51,736 nucleotides of DNA from Halieaceae bacterium UBA5044 (GCA_002416125.1 DIBU01000020.1:1-51736); one strand, 5' to 3'; counted from the stretch's first letter, positions 40,812-50,572 are shown. Numbers and translations: made by a program. The notes: generated from the sequence alone by a model not told the origin.

Positions 40812-42209
40812 TCACCCGGCTCCCGTCAGCTCGCGGATGATGATACTCCAGTGGTCGAGTGCCTCGTCAAACGCTTTGATCGGCACACGCTCATTCAGGC
40901 CGTGGGCGTACATCTCGTCCGGGTTCATGAAAATGCTGCCTACGCCCCAAGTGGGGATGCCGGCGTTGCGGAAATGCATGGCATCGGTGCCGCCGGACGA
41001 CATGTAGGTGATCAGTCGCAGGTCGGGGTGGCGACTGTGCACCGCCTTGCTCACCGCTGACAGCACGTCCGCGCGCAGCTCGGAAATCGGGCTTTCGGTG
41101 ACCTCGGTGAGCAGTTCGAATTCAGCGCCGCTGTTGGCCACTACCGCTTCCAGCTCGGCCTGGATGTCGGCGGCCTTGACGCCGGGGAAGATCCGGCAGT
41201 TGACCGTCGCGGTGGCGGACTGGGGCAGGGCGTTCTCGGCGTGTCCGGCGCGCAGCATGGTGACCACGCAGGTGGTGCGTGTGGAGCCGACGTAGGACGG
41301 CTCGGTGCGCAGCCGCTCGGCAGCGTGTTCATCATCGGGGTTGTAGGCAAAACGCACCATGGTTTCACCGAGTTCTCCGCCCAGCTGTTCGCCGATATTC
41401 TGGAAATAGGACAGCGTCATCTCGCTCCACATCACCGGGAACCGGTGCGCCTCTATCGCCTTGATAACATCGGCCAACTCGTAGATGGCGTTGTCGTCCC
41501 GTGGCCGGCTGCTGTGGCCACCGGGGTTGCGCACGGTGATTTCCCAGGTGGCATAGGTTTTTTCCGCTGCCTGGATCTTGTAGCTCACCGCATCGCCGTT
41601 GCTGTCGAGGTCGCCGCCGCCGGCGTCGGAATTGAGGGCGAACTCGGCCTCGGCGAGTTCCGGCATCTCGGAAGCCATCATGCGTGTGGTGGTCATGCCG
41701 CTCTCTTCGTCACCGGAGAACGCGAGGATGAGGTCGCGGTCCGGCACGAAACCCTCGCGCCGCAGACGGATGAACGTCGCGGTGAGCTGTGCAACACCAA
41801 ATTTGTTGTCGATGCTGCCACGGGCGTAATAGTTCACCGCATCCTGGGTCAGGGTGAAGGGTGGACGCTCCCAGTCCGCTGCCAGGGCCTCCACAACATC
41901 CAGGTGGCCGAGCAACAGGATGGGCTTGCGGCCGGCGCTGCCGTCGCCGCGATAGGTGGCGATGAGTGTGGCGAATTCGCCTTTCGGCACCACCCGCACG
42001 TCCTCCTCGGAAAAGCCCGCAGCGATCAGCTCATCGGCGAGATACCGGGCAACGCGGGGTGTATTGCCCTGCGCCTTGGAGGTATCCACCTCGACAATGG
42101 TCTTGTAGATCTCGAACGCCTTGCGCGCATGGGTCTCGTCTGCTTGTGCGGCGGTCTGGCTCGCGAGCAGTGCGAGGCAGGCGCTGCACGCCAGCTTTTT
42201 GAGTGACAT
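40812..42209 (-). CDS. M20-family metallopeptidase, exported
   Basis: The 465-residue zinc peptidase begins with a signal peptide (LKKLACSACLALLASQTAAQA) and has the M20 motifs: LLGHLDVVE (H102, D104), ARGSIDNKFG (bridging D134), SGDEESG (catalytic E168 and ligand E169) and a dimerisation domain with NPGGHSSRP. The last His ligand is in YMSSGGTDAMHFR. The family removes terminal residues from peptides or acyl groups from amino acids; specificity is not clear. The ATG at 42209 follows GGAGAG. A longer open frame running to 42920 on this strand crosses the divergent MFS gene and is spurious. Confidence 0.92.
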   Translation of the reverse strand: MSLKKLACSACLALLASQTAAQADETHARKAFEIYKTIVEVDTSKAQGNTPRVARYLADELIAAGFSEEDVRVVPKGEFATLIATYRGDGSAGRKPILLLGHLDVVEALAADWERPPFTLTQDAVNYYARGSIDNKFGVAQLTATFIRLRREGFVPDRDLILAFSGDEESGMTTTRMMASEMPELAEAEFALNSDAGGGDLDSNGDAVSYKIQAAEKTYATWEITVRNPGGHSSRPRDDNAIYELADVIKAIEAHRFPVMWSEMTLSYFQNIGEQLGGELGETMVRFAYNPDDEHAAERLRTEPSYVGSTRTTCVVTMLRAGHAENALPQSATATVNCRIFPGVKAADIQAELEAVVANSGAEFELLTEVTESPISELRADVLSAVSKAVHSRHPDLRLITYMSSGGTDAMHFRNAGIPTWGVGSIFMNPDEMYAHGLNERVPIKAFDEALDHWSIIIRELTGAG

Positions 42210-42320
42210 CGTGTGCTCTCCACAGAGTGTTGTGAAAAAGGTTAGCACATTCGCGCGGCCGCACCGCTGGTCGTCTGCAGGTTTTGGCGTATGCTTGTCG
42301 GGTAGACGTCGAGGACCCCC

Positions 42321-43718
42321 GTGAACAGTACGCCCCCCACCACCCAGCGGCGCAATGTCTGGCTGCGCGACACGCTTTCGCGTTCGCGCCGCGACGCTGT
42401 GTCCAGTTCCATGATGACCGGCATTTGCGACAACTACCTCGGTGCCTTCGCCATATCCCTGCGCGCCAGCCTGGCACAGATGGGCTGGTTGATGGCCGCC
42501 CCGCAGCTGGCAGGGGCGCTGTTCCAGCTGCTGTCGGTGTGGCTCTGCCCGCGTTTTTCCCGGCGCCGGGCAATCGTCACCGGCGTGGTCCTGCAGGCGC
42601 TGGCGGTGCTGGGGATGGCGCTGATAGCGTTTATCCGCCCCGACAACGCCGTCACCTGGTTGATCGTGTTGGCGGTGCTCTACCAGGCCAGCGCCAACTT
42701 CGTGCAGCCGCAGTGGCGCAGCTGGATGGGCAGCGTGGTGCCGCCACGGCGCCGCGGGGCCTTCTTTGCGGGGCGCACGCGCCTGACCATGATCACCAGC
42801 TTCGCCGTGTTTGCGGGCGGCGGTGCGCTGCTCGGCCTGTTCCAGCGTTTCGAGCTGGCCTGGCTGTGTTTTGGTGCACTGTTCCTGCTCGCCGCAGCGG
42901 GCCGCGGCGCTTCCGCACACCAGCTACGGCGCATGCACGACCCGGATCACAGCAGCGTGCCTGGCGCCATATCCTTTACGGCTACCCTGCACCGTGTGCG
43001 CGATGCCTTCCGCGACAAGACCTTTTACCAGTACAGCCTGTTCATTGCCGGCATGCAGTCTGCCGTGGCAATTTCCGCACCCTTTTTCAGTGTGTACATG
43101 CTGCGCGACCTGAATTACAGCTACTGGCAGTTTTCCGCCAATACCGGCATCGCCATCCTCACACAGTTCTTCACCCTGTCGGTCTGGGGGCGTATCTGTG
43201 ACCGCTGGGGCAACCGCTGGGTCATGGTGTCCAGCAGCCTGCTGCTGCCGGTAGTGCCTGCGTTGTGGCTGGTATCCAGCGACTTCACTTACCTGCTCGC
43301 GGTGCAGGTGCTGTCGGGGCTGGCCTGGGGGGGCTTCACCCTCAGCACCGCCAACTACCTCTACGACCTGCGGCCACCGCGGTCGGATTTTGCGAGCTAT
43401 GCGGCGGTGCAGTCTTCGCTGGGCGCGGTCGGCATTTTTTGTGGCGCCCTGTTCGGTGGTTATCTGGCCGGGCACCTCTCGGATCTCGCGGCATGGCTCC
43501 CGGAAAGCTGGCAGCCGCTGCATCCGGTCGTGCTGATTTTCCTTGTATCGGGCCTGCTGCGGGGCATTATTCTTGCCTGGTTCATTCCCCGCTCGGTGGA
43601 GCTGCGCGTGCGCCAGCGCCCTGACCTGCTGCAGGTGGTTTACCGGATTTCGCGCTTCACCCCGGGTGCAGGCATTGTGTTGGACTGGCTGACGGTAACG
43701 CGCAAGCGACGCGACTGA
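42321..43718 (+). CDS. Major facilitator superfamily transporter
   Basis: The 465-residue inner-membrane protein has about 12 hydrophobic segments, with a cytoplasmic loop RSWMGSVVPPRRRGAFFAGRT after helix 4 and the DRWGNRW motif (motif A-like) between later helices. A GTG start is used, six bases after GAGGA. Features such as the loss of a clear motif A in the first half recall uncharacterised MFS proteins of gammaproteobacteria. It is divergent from the M20 peptidase, and a link to peptide products is possible but not shown. Confidence 0.9.
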   Translation: MNSTPPTTQRRNVWLRDTLSRSRRDAVSSSMMTGICDNYLGAFAISLRASLAQMGWLMAAPQLAGALFQLLSVWLCPRFSRRRAIVTGVVLQALAVLGMALIAFIRPDNAVTWLIVLAVLYQASANFVQPQWRSWMGSVVPPRRRGAFFAGRTRLTMITSFAVFAGGGALLGLFQRFELAWLCFGALFLLAAAGRGASAHQLRRMHDPDHSSVPGAISFTATLHRVRDAFRDKTFYQYSLFIAGMQSAVAISAPFFSVYMLRDLNYSYWQFSANTGIAILTQFFTLSVWGRICDRWGNRWVMVSSSLLLPVVPALWLVSSDFTYLLAVQVLSGLAWGGFTLSTANYLYDLRPPRSDFASYAAVQSSLGAVGIFCGALFGGYLAGHLSDLAAWLPESWQPLHPVVLIFLVSGLLRGIILAWFIPRSVELRVRQRPDLLQVVYRISRFTPGAGIVLDWLTVTRKRRD

Positions 43719-43780
43719 GGCTATACTCAGGGAGAAGGGCGCGGAGGGCGCCCCTGCAACCGACCGGGAGTAAGCACTGC

Positions 43781-45337
43781 ATGCATCAATTGAGTGGACT
43801 CGACGCGACGTTTCTGTACGCAGAGATGAACAATTCGCCGATGCACATCGCGCCCCTGCTGATTTACGACCCCGCCACCACCGGCCGCGATGTCGTGCGT
43901 TTCAAGGACATTCTCGCCACCTTCGCGGAGCGGCTGGATCGCTCCCCCGTATTCCGGCGCAAGCTGGCGATGGTGCCGCTGAACCTGGACCAGCCCTACT
44001 GGGTAGACGATGACCGTTTCGACCTCGAGTTCCACGTGCGCCATATCGCCCTGCCGAAGCCCGGTGACTGGCGCCAGCTGTCGATTCTGGCGGCACGGCT
44101 TCACGCCCGGCCGCTGGACCGGGCGCGCCCGCTCTGGGAGGCCTACATCATCGAAGGCCTGGACAACGTGGCAGGGCTGCCGCCGGGCTGTTACGCCATG
44201 CTGCTCAAGGTGCACCATGCGGCGATCGACGGGGCGTCCGGGGTCGAGCTGATTTCTGCACTGCACGACCTGTCTGCCACACCGCCGCCGCCGCGCCCGG
44301 TGGCGCCCCCCTTGCTGGACCCTGCGCCCAGTACGGCCGAAATGCTCTGGCGGGCCTACAAGGTCAACATGAAAGCGCCGTTTCGACTGGCGCGCATGGT
44401 TGGGCAGGGCATTCCCGCCTGGCGTCGCGTGCACGAGGGGGTCAAGGCGAAGAAGTTTCGTACACTGGGTGACAAGGAGCGCACCCGCTTCAATGCAGCC
44501 GTGTCGCCGCACCGGGTATTCGGTGCAGTGGATTTTGACCTCGCCGTGATTCGCCGGGCGCGTGAAGCGGTGCCGGGGGCGACGGTCAACGATGCCATCC
44601 TGAGCATCGTCGGCGGCGCGCTGCGCCAGTACCTGATGGACAAGCAGGAACTGCCTGCGAAGAGCTTGGTGGCGGGGGCGCCGGTGAATGTCCGCAGTCG
44701 CGACGAGGCGCACAGCGGTGGCAATCAGGTATCGATGATGACCATCCCGCTGGGCTCGGACGTTGCGGAGCCCCTGGAACGCCTGCGCAGCGTGCACCGG
44801 GACGCGGTGGGCTCCAAGGCCTACCACGAGGCGGTCGGGGCGCGCTTCATGACCGACATGACCCACAGCCTGCCGGCGGAACTCGCCGCCCTGGGCGTGC
44901 GCGCGGCACTGGGTTCGGGGCTTATGGCGGGCATGAAGCCGATCTTCAATACGATCGTGACCAATGTGCCAGGCCCGCAGGTGCCTCTGTATATGTGTGG
45001 TGCGCACGTCGTGCGCAGCTACGGCCTCGGCCCCTGCATTGACAATATGGGGTTGTTCCATGCGGTCACCAGCTACGACGGGCAGATTGCTGTGTCGTTC
45101 CAGGCCTGTCGCGCGATGATGCCGGACCCGGGCTTCTACGAGCAGTGCCTGCAGCGCGCCTATGCGGACTTGCAGGCAGCGGCGGAAGCGCCGCGGAAGA
45201 AACCCGCGGCCAGGCGCAAAAAAGCGGCGGGTAAGACGCAGCCTCGCGTCACCAGGACGCGCAAGGAAAGCGTGCCCAAGGCGAAGTCAAAGGCCACAGC
45301 AAAAGCGAAGGCGCGTCCGCGCAAGCGGCCCGCCTAG
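43781..45337 (+). CDS. Wax ester synthase/diacylglycerol acyltransferase with basic tail
   Basis: This 518-residue WS/DGAT makes wax esters or triacylglycerol from acyl-CoA with an alcohol or diacylglycerol. The catalytic HHxxxDG is HHAAIDG (145-151); other family blocks include LSGLDATFLYAE at the start, PLWEAYIIEGL, NDAILSIVGGALR and VTNVPGPQVPLYMCG. The last 51 residues (468-518) are unusual: a Lys/Ala/Arg-rich tail with repeated KA and RK units, like a histone H1 tail, which may bind DNA, acidic lipid or polyphosphate. GGGAG lies before the ATG. No other lipid-storage gene is adjacent. Confidence 0.93.
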   Translation: MHQLSGLDATFLYAEMNNSPMHIAPLLIYDPATTGRDVVRFKDILATFAERLDRSPVFRRKLAMVPLNLDQPYWVDDDRFDLEFHVRHIALPKPGDWRQLSILAARLHARPLDRARPLWEAYIIEGLDNVAGLPPGCYAMLLKVHHAAIDGASGVELISALHDLSATPPPPRPVAPPLLDPAPSTAEMLWRAYKVNMKAPFRLARMVGQGIPAWRRVHEGVKAKKFRTLGDKERTRFNAAVSPHRVFGAVDFDLAVIRRAREAVPGATVNDAILSIVGGALRQYLMDKQELPAKSLVAGAPVNVRSRDEAHSGGNQVSMMTIPLGSDVAEPLERLRSVHRDAVGSKAYHEAVGARFMTDMTHSLPAELAALGVRAALGSGLMAGMKPIFNTIVTNVPGPQVPLYMCGAHVVRSYGLGPCIDNMGLFHAVTSYDGQIAVSFQACRAMMPDPGFYEQCLQRAYADLQAAAEAPRKKPAARRKKAAGKTQPRVTRTRKESVPKAKSKATAKAKARPRKRPA

Positions 45338-45505
45338 TTACTGGCGTTCAGGCACGGGTGAGCGGTGAATGGGGGCGCTCAGGGTGCCGTCGCGGTCGAT
45401 GCGCCAGGGGGCCCCTTCACACACGGCGTAGTTGCGGCAATCGGGGGTGCAACCGCGGCAGGGCAGCCGGGGGTGTTGTGTCTCTGCGGTATTCCTCGTT
45501 GTCAT
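45338..45505 (-). CDS. Small Cys-rich protein
   Basis: A 55-codon gene starts at an ATG nine bases after AGGAG and ends directly at the convergent WS/DGAT stop. The product has four Cys in PCRGCTPDCRNYAVCEG, then the segment APWRIDRDGTL, and a polar end. The spacing could bind a metal or form disulfides. The good ribosome site and Cys clustering support a real gene. The function is unknown. Confidence 0.62.
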   Translation of the reverse strand: MTTRNTAETQHPRLPCRGCTPDCRNYAVCEGAPWRIDRDGTLSAPIHRSPVPERQ

Positions 45506-45571
45506 TCAGCACTCTCCTGAGTCTCGCGCAGTATACGGCATTTGCCCGCGCTCCGATCAGCGCAGGCACGG

Positions 45572-46549
45572 TTAGCCGCTGCGGGCGAGCAGGTGGCAGG
45601 CCGCCGCGTGGTTGCCTGTCAGCGGTGCCAGCCCGGGTTCGGCCTCGCTGCATCGCGGCTCAGCGCGGGGACAGCGCGGATGAAAGCTGCAACCCGTGGG
45701 TGGGTTGATGGGCGAAGGTACGTCCCCCCGCAGCACATCGCGCTGTGCCTTGCGGTGCGGGTCCGGCACGGGTATGGCCGAGATCAGGCTCTGCGTGTAG
45801 GGGTGGCTGGCCTCCCGGTAGAGTGTTTCGCTGGGGGCCGTCTCCACGATTTTGCCCAGGTACATGATCGCAACCCGGTCTGAAACGTGCTTGACCACCG
45901 CCAGGTCGTGGGCGATGAACAGGTAGGCGAGGTTGAATTCGCGCTGCAGGTCGACCAGCAGGTTGAGAATCTGGCTTTGGATGGACACGTCCAGTGCCGA
46001 TACCGGCTCATCGCAGATCACCAGCCTGGGGTTCAGGGCGATGGCCCGTGCAATGCCGATACGCTGTCGCTGACCCCCGGAGAATTCAAAGGGAAAGCGC
46101 GTGGCCGAGCGGGCGGGCAGGCCGACGATGTTCAGCAGCTCCGCGACGCGTTTGCGGCGCCAGACGCGGTCGCCGATACGGTGCACGATGAACGGTTCTT
46201 CAAGGATATCGCCCACGGTGTGCCGCGCATTCAGTGACTCCATGGGGTCCTGGAAAATCATCTGGATGTCCTGCCGGAGTGGGCGCAGGGTGCGGGGCCG
46301 CATGTGCGTGATGTCCTCGCCGGCGAAGCGGATACTGCCGCCGGTGGGCGTGTAGAGCCGCGTGATGCAGCGCCCCAGGGTCGATTTGCCACAGCCAGAT
46401 TCACCGACCAGACCCAGTGTTTCCCCCGGATTGATGGTGAATGACACGCCATCCACGGCGCGGTTGAAGGCCCGGGCACGCAGGAACAGACCCTCGCGCA
46501 CCGGGAAGTGCATCTGCAGGTTGCTGACTTCCAGCAGGGGCGCGCTCAC
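45572..46549 (-). CDS. Oligopeptide ABC transporter ATPase, second (OppF/DppF-like)
   Basis: This 325-residue ATPase drives peptide import. It has Walker A GESGCGKST, the signature FSGGQRQRIGIARA, Walker B LVICDEPVSALD, and a C-terminal Opp/Dpp tail with CSFHPRCPRAEPRC that may bind an Fe-S cluster or metal. Its likely GTG start overlaps the stop of the upstream ATPase gene (GTGA); an earlier GTG at 46561 is possible. It is the last gene of a five-gene operon. E. coli YejF fuses both ATPase halves in one protein; here they are separate. Confidence 0.93.
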   Translation of the reverse strand: MSAPLLEVSNLQMHFPVREGLFLRARAFNRAVDGVSFTINPGETLGLVGESGCGKSTLGRCITRLYTPTGGSIRFAGEDITHMRPRTLRPLRQDIQMIFQDPMESLNARHTVGDILEEPFIVHRIGDRVWRRKRVAELLNIVGLPARSATRFPFEFSGGQRQRIGIARAIALNPRLVICDEPVSALDVSIQSQILNLLVDLQREFNLAYLFIAHDLAVVKHVSDRVAIMYLGKIVETAPSETLYREASHPYTQSLISAIPVPDPHRKAQRDVLRGDVPSPINPPTGCSFHPRCPRAEPRCSEAEPGLAPLTGNHAAACHLLARSG

Positions 46550-47517
46550 AGTTCTTGCCACCGCAGGCAGCTGACCGCGTGGCCGGCCGCCACCTGCTCA
46601 GGTGCCGGAAGCTGCTCCCGGCAGCGGTCCACGGCAAAGGTGCAGCGGTTCTCGAAGCGGCAGCCCAGCGGCAGGTCGCGCAGACCGGGCACCATGCCCT
46701 CTATCACGCCGAGGCGCGACTTTGCCTCAGTCTCCAGCCGCGGTATCGAGGCCAGCAGACCGCGCGTGTAGGGGTGGGCCGGCCGGTCGAAGATGTCAAA
46801 CACGGAGCCCTGCTCCGCGACCTTGCCGGCGTACATCACCACCACCTGTTCGCAGGTTTCCGCGATCACGCCGAGATCATGGGTGATCATGATCACCGCC
46901 ATCCCCATCCGCTTCTGCAGGTCGGCGATCAGCTCTAGTATCTGGGCCTGAATGGTGACATCCAGCGCCGTGGTGGGTTCGTCGGCGATCAGCAGGTCCG
47001 GCTCGCAGGCCAGCGCCATGGCAATCACCACCCGCTGGCGCATGCCGCCGGACAGCTGGTGGGGGTATTCGCCCAGGCGCAGGTCCGGCGATGGAATGCC
47101 TACCCGGTCGAGCATGTCGGCGGCGGCGCGCAGCGCGTTGGCCGGCTCGCAGACCTTGTGCAGCAGCATGCCCTCGGTGAGCTGGCGGCCGATGGTATGC
47201 ACCGGGTTCAGAGCCGTCATGGGCTCCTGGAAGACCATGCCGATGCGCCGCCCGCGAATCTTCTGCATGGCGGGAATATCGAGCCGGGCGAGGTCGGTAC
47301 CCTGGAACCGCAGGCTGCCGCCCGCAATCCGACCCATGGGCTGCGGCAGCAGGCGCATGATCGACAGCGCCGTCACGCTCTTGCCGCAGCCGGACTCGCC
47401 GACGATTCCCAGCGTGGCCCCGGCTTCCACCGTGAAGCTGACGCCGTCCACCGCGCGCACCAGGCCCTCATCGGTGGCGAATTCGGTGATCAGCTGGTCG
47501 ACCTCAAGCAGTGCCAC
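46546..47517 (-). CDS. Oligopeptide ABC transporter ATPase, first (OppD/DppD-like)
   Basis: The 323-residue ATPase has Walker A GESGCGKSVTALS, signature LSGGMRQRVVIAMA, Walker B LLIADEPTTALD and the switch His in MITHDLG. Its tail contains GCRFENRCTFAVDRC, the Cys-rich C-terminal motif of Opp/Dpp ATPases. It starts seven bases after the stop of the binding-protein gene and is coupled to the second ATPase by overlapping ends. Together the two form the nucleotide-binding heterodimer. Confidence 0.94.
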   Translation of the reverse strand: MALLEVDQLITEFATDEGLVRAVDGVSFTVEAGATLGIVGESGCGKSVTALSIMRLLPQPMGRIAGGSLRFQGTDLARLDIPAMQKIRGRRIGMVFQEPMTALNPVHTIGRQLTEGMLLHKVCEPANALRAAADMLDRVGIPSPDLRLGEYPHQLSGGMRQRVVIAMALACEPDLLIADEPTTALDVTIQAQILELIADLQKRMGMAVIMITHDLGVIAETCEQVVVMYAGKVAEQGSVFDIFDRPAHPYTRGLLASIPRLETEAKSRLGVIEGMVPGLRDLPLGCRFENRCTFAVDRCREQLPAPEQVAAGHAVSCLRWQEL

Positions 47518-47523
47518 GGCCGG

Positions 47524-49479
47524 CTACTCCGCCCATTGGTCATGGACGCGGATGACGGGGTCGAAACGCGTGCCGTCGCGACGGGCAGCCTCGGTCTCTG
47601 CCTTCATATCGGTGTCGATCCAGTGCACGAAGGCCTCGCCAGGCCCCTGCGCGTGCTTGTGCGAGAAACCCTCGGGGTAGCGCAGCCAGCGCCAGTGGCC
47701 GATGCGGAAAAAGCCCTGGTAGAACCCGGGCACGAAGGAGGCGTGCTCGTGGTGCATTTCCGTCATCCGGTGTGCCAGCTGGATCATCTCATCGCGGTCG
47801 CTGGAGCGCCGATAGCGTTCAATCAGCTGATCCATTTCCAGAATTGCAAAGCTTTCCAGGTTGTTGGTCTGGGTCTTCAGTTTGCGTTCGGGATTGACAC
47901 TGCCATCGTCCAGGAAGGCCCTGTCGTAGGCGTTGTCCGAGTGATAGTGCTCCCAGAAGCGGGGGTACAGTTCCAGGAACACGCCAAAGGCGGTGAAGAA
48001 GATGTCGTGTTGTTTTTCCTGCACCTTCTTCCAGCCTACGGTGCCATCGAGCACTTCAATGCGCAGATCAAGGCCCGCCTTGGCCGCTTCCTCGCGCAGG
48101 ATGGTCAGCACATCGCGCAGGCTCTCGTAGCCGGTGGAGAGCGTGAAGGCCAGTCGCTGGCCCTGGTCATTGACCAGAATACCGTCGGCGCCACGCTCGG
48201 TGAAACCCGCCGCCGCAAAGTGCGCCTGGGCCTTGCTGATGTCGAAGGTGCGTGCGGTGATGGTGGGGTGGGTGAACTCACCGAAGCCTTCCTGCCCGGT
48301 GTTCATGCGCGTGTTGTCACCGCGGAAGAACTTCTCGATCACCAGCTCCCAGTTCGTGGCGTAATTGATGCCCAGCCGGATATCGCGGTCACTCAGCAGC
48401 GGCTGGGCTGTGTTGATCCACAGGCCGAAATTGGGCCGCGGGCGCTGGTTGTAGTACATCACCTTGTGAATGTACCCGGCCTGGATGTCCGGGTCGCTGT
48501 CTGGCAGCTTCTCATACCAGTATTCCGCAAGACCCAGCCCGAACTGGTCGATATCGCCGCGCTTGAAAGCTTCGAAGGTCTTGGCGTCGTCGCGAATAAC
48601 CGTGAACTGGATACGGTCCGGATTGAAGCGGTAGCGCCAGTATTTTTTGTCCTTTGCCCACCAGTCCTTGTTGCGTGTGAGGGCGATGGAGCGCCCCTTG
48701 CGCACGTCCTCCGGGCGAATGATGTAGGCGCCGGGCGTGGGTTCGAATTCCCACTGGTAGCGCTCGCTGAAGTCGTCACCCATGTCGGTGTAGAAGTGCT
48801 GGGGAATAGGCCGCAACAGGAGCACGCGCTCATCGAGGTCCGGCTTCAGTTCGCGGGTGGTGATGGAGATGGTGTAGTCATCGTAGCGGGTGATGTTGGT
48901 GTAGGTCGTGCTGTAGAAGTTGTTGTACCAGGGCGCCATGATGTAGGGCGAGCGGTAGAACCAAAACATGAACAGGTAGTCGTCCGCGGTGACGGGCTCG
49001 CCATCGGAGAACCGTGCAGCCGGGTCCAGCTTGACGTACACCGTGCGCGCTGCCTCATCAATGGCCCAGGATTCTGCCAGCCCGGGATACAGGTCGCGGG
49101 TTTCCGGGTGCAGGTGGGCCATGGTCATGCCCGTGTCGTCGAGTAGATAGGCGCGGAAGCCGCCGTTGGAATCCGGGCCCACGGTGCGCAGGGTGCGCGG
49201 AAAGTCCTGCATGGCGGCGTTCTGCGTACCGCCCTTGATGGCGTCCGGCGAGCCGATCTCCGGCAGGTGGTTGTTGTTCTCCCACACCAGGTCCGGGGGC
49301 AGGTCTGCCGGGGTCTTGAAACTGAAGAAATCCGGGTTGGCGGCGTAGTAGGCCTCCACCTCGGCGGTGACCCCCGCCAGCCCGTCGGCGCTGCCCGCGG
49401 TATCTGTGGGCTCCCGGGATGACTCGCCGCAGCCTGCAACGCACAGGCTGAATAACAGGCAGTACAGGGTCTTTTTCAT
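47524..49479 (-). CDS. Peptide-binding lipoprotein of the ABC transporter (YejA-like)
   Basis: The 651-residue solute-binding protein belongs to the SBP_bac_5 (OppA/DppA) fold. It has a lipoprotein signal, KKTLYCLLFSLCVAGC, with the lipobox Cys at 17, so it would be tethered to the membrane. Family blocks include LYPGLAESWAIDEAARTVYVKL and DPAARFSDGEPVTADDYLF. Its length and the YejB/YejE-like neighbours point to the Yej group, which imports oligopeptides and peptide antibiotics such as microcin C. The ATG at 49479 is backed by GAGGAA. Confidence 0.9.
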   Translation of the reverse strand: MKKTLYCLLFSLCVAGCGESSREPTDTAGSADGLAGVTAEVEAYYAANPDFFSFKTPADLPPDLVWENNNHLPEIGSPDAIKGGTQNAAMQDFPRTLRTVGPDSNGGFRAYLLDDTGMTMAHLHPETRDLYPGLAESWAIDEAARTVYVKLDPAARFSDGEPVTADDYLFMFWFYRSPYIMAPWYNNFYSTTYTNITRYDDYTISITTRELKPDLDERVLLLRPIPQHFYTDMGDDFSERYQWEFEPTPGAYIIRPEDVRKGRSIALTRNKDWWAKDKKYWRYRFNPDRIQFTVIRDDAKTFEAFKRGDIDQFGLGLAEYWYEKLPDSDPDIQAGYIHKVMYYNQRPRPNFGLWINTAQPLLSDRDIRLGINYATNWELVIEKFFRGDNTRMNTGQEGFGEFTHPTITARTFDISKAQAHFAAAGFTERGADGILVNDQGQRLAFTLSTGYESLRDVLTILREEAAKAGLDLRIEVLDGTVGWKKVQEKQHDIFFTAFGVFLELYPRFWEHYHSDNAYDRAFLDDGSVNPERKLKTQTNNLESFAILEMDQLIERYRRSSDRDEMIQLAHRMTEMHHEHASFVPGFYQGFFRIGHWRWLRYPEGFSHKHAQGPGEAFVHWIDTDMKAETEAARRDGTRFDPVIRVHDQWAE

Positions 49480-49504
49480 GGCGGATTCCTCATGTGCGTT
49501 GTCC

Positions 49505-50572
49505 CTAGCGGTAAACAGAGAAGGTTTTGGGATCAAAAGACTCGCGTATGGCTTCACCGATAAACGTCACCAGCGTCAGCAACGCGACCAGCGTGCCGAA
49601 CGCGGAAATGACAATCCACGGTGCCGTGCGCAGGTTGGCAGTGCCCTGCTTGAGCAACTCGCCCAGGCTGGGTGTGGGTACGGGCAGGCCGAAGCCGAGA
49701 AAATCGAGTGCCGTGATGGCGGAAATGGCCGCCACCACCGTGAAAGGCATGAAGGTGATGAGTGTCGACAGCACGTTGGGCATGATGTGGCGGAAGATGA
49801 TGCGCGTGTTGGAGGCGCCAATGATGCGCGCGGCGGCCACATAGTCCCGGGCCTTCTCCTTGTAGGTTTCCGTGCGCATGTAATAGGTCATCCCCGTCCA
49901 GGAAAACAGCACCATCACCAGCAACAGAATGCCGATGCGAGTCGGTACTGCGACGGTTGAGGGGATGACGGAAAAGATGATGATGACCATGTACAGAAAA
50001 GGCACATTGGACCAGATTTCGATGACGCGCTGCAGTACCAGGTCGAAAACGCCGCCGAAGTAGCCCATGGCACAGCCGATGGCAATGCCGATCAGGTAGA
50101 CGGAGAGCGTGAAGCCGAGTGCGAATAGCAGCGCGATGCGTGTGCCGTAGAACAGCCGCGCAAGGATGTCCCGGCTGGTGGTGTCCGTACCCAGGTAGTG
50201 CTGTGACGCGGCACTGGGTGGCTGCGGCCGGAACACGCCGCCGGCGGCATTGTTCTCATAGGGGTTGTAGGGCACCAGGGGCAGCAGCACCCAGTTACCC
50301 TCATCGGCCTCGTCGAAACGGGCCTGCAGATCCCGGTAGTTGGTCTCGTAGTCGTAGTCGAGGCCAAAGTCGGTGCCGGGATGGAAGTCGCCATAGGTGG
50401 GGAAGTAGAGCTCGCCCTGATAACTCACCACCAGCGCCCGGCTGTTGATCAGCAACTCACCACAGGCCAGCAGGGCGGAGAGACCCACCAGAATCAGGAA
50501 GCTGTAGTAGCCCCGCTTGATCTGGCGGAAGCGCCGCAGCTTCTTTTGTGTTTGGGGCGTGAGTGCAAACAT
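49505..50572 (-). CDS. ABC transporter permease, YejE-like
   Basis: The 355-residue inner-membrane permease opens with TQKKLRRFRQIKRGYYSFLILVG, then a long periplasmic segment with SYQGELYFPTYGDFHPGTDFG that is typical of YejE, GTDTTSRDILARLFYGTRI, about six helices, and the coupling loop AARIIGASNTRIIFRHIMPN. It ends RESFDPKTFSVYR. It lies three bases after the YejB-like gene and pairs with it to form the transport channel. Confidence 0.93.
   Translation of the reverse strand: MFALTPQTQKKLRRFRQIKRGYYSFLILVGLSALLACGELLINSRALVVSYQGELYFPTYGDFHPGTDFGLDYDYETNYRDLQARFDEADEGNWVLLPLVPYNPYENNAAGGVFRPQPPSAASQHYLGTDTTSRDILARLFYGTRIALLFALGFTLSVYLIGIAIGCAMGYFGGVFDLVLQRVIEIWSNVPFLYMVIIIFSVIPSTVAVPTRIGILLLVMVLFSWTGMTYYMRTETYKEKARDYVAAARIIGASNTRIIFRHIMPNVLSTLITFMPFTVVAAISAITALDFLGFGLPVPTPSLGELLKQGTANLRTAPWIVISAFGTLVALLTLVTFIGEAIRESFDPKTFSVYR

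Noticed and set aside
42210..42920. N-terminal extension of the M20 peptidase frame
   Set aside because: The added residues overlap the divergent MFS gene, while a signal peptide and ribosome site mark the start at 42209.
47059..49146. 695-codon plus-strand frame opposite the transporter genes
   Set aside because: It spans parts of two real genes on the other strand and shows no domain.
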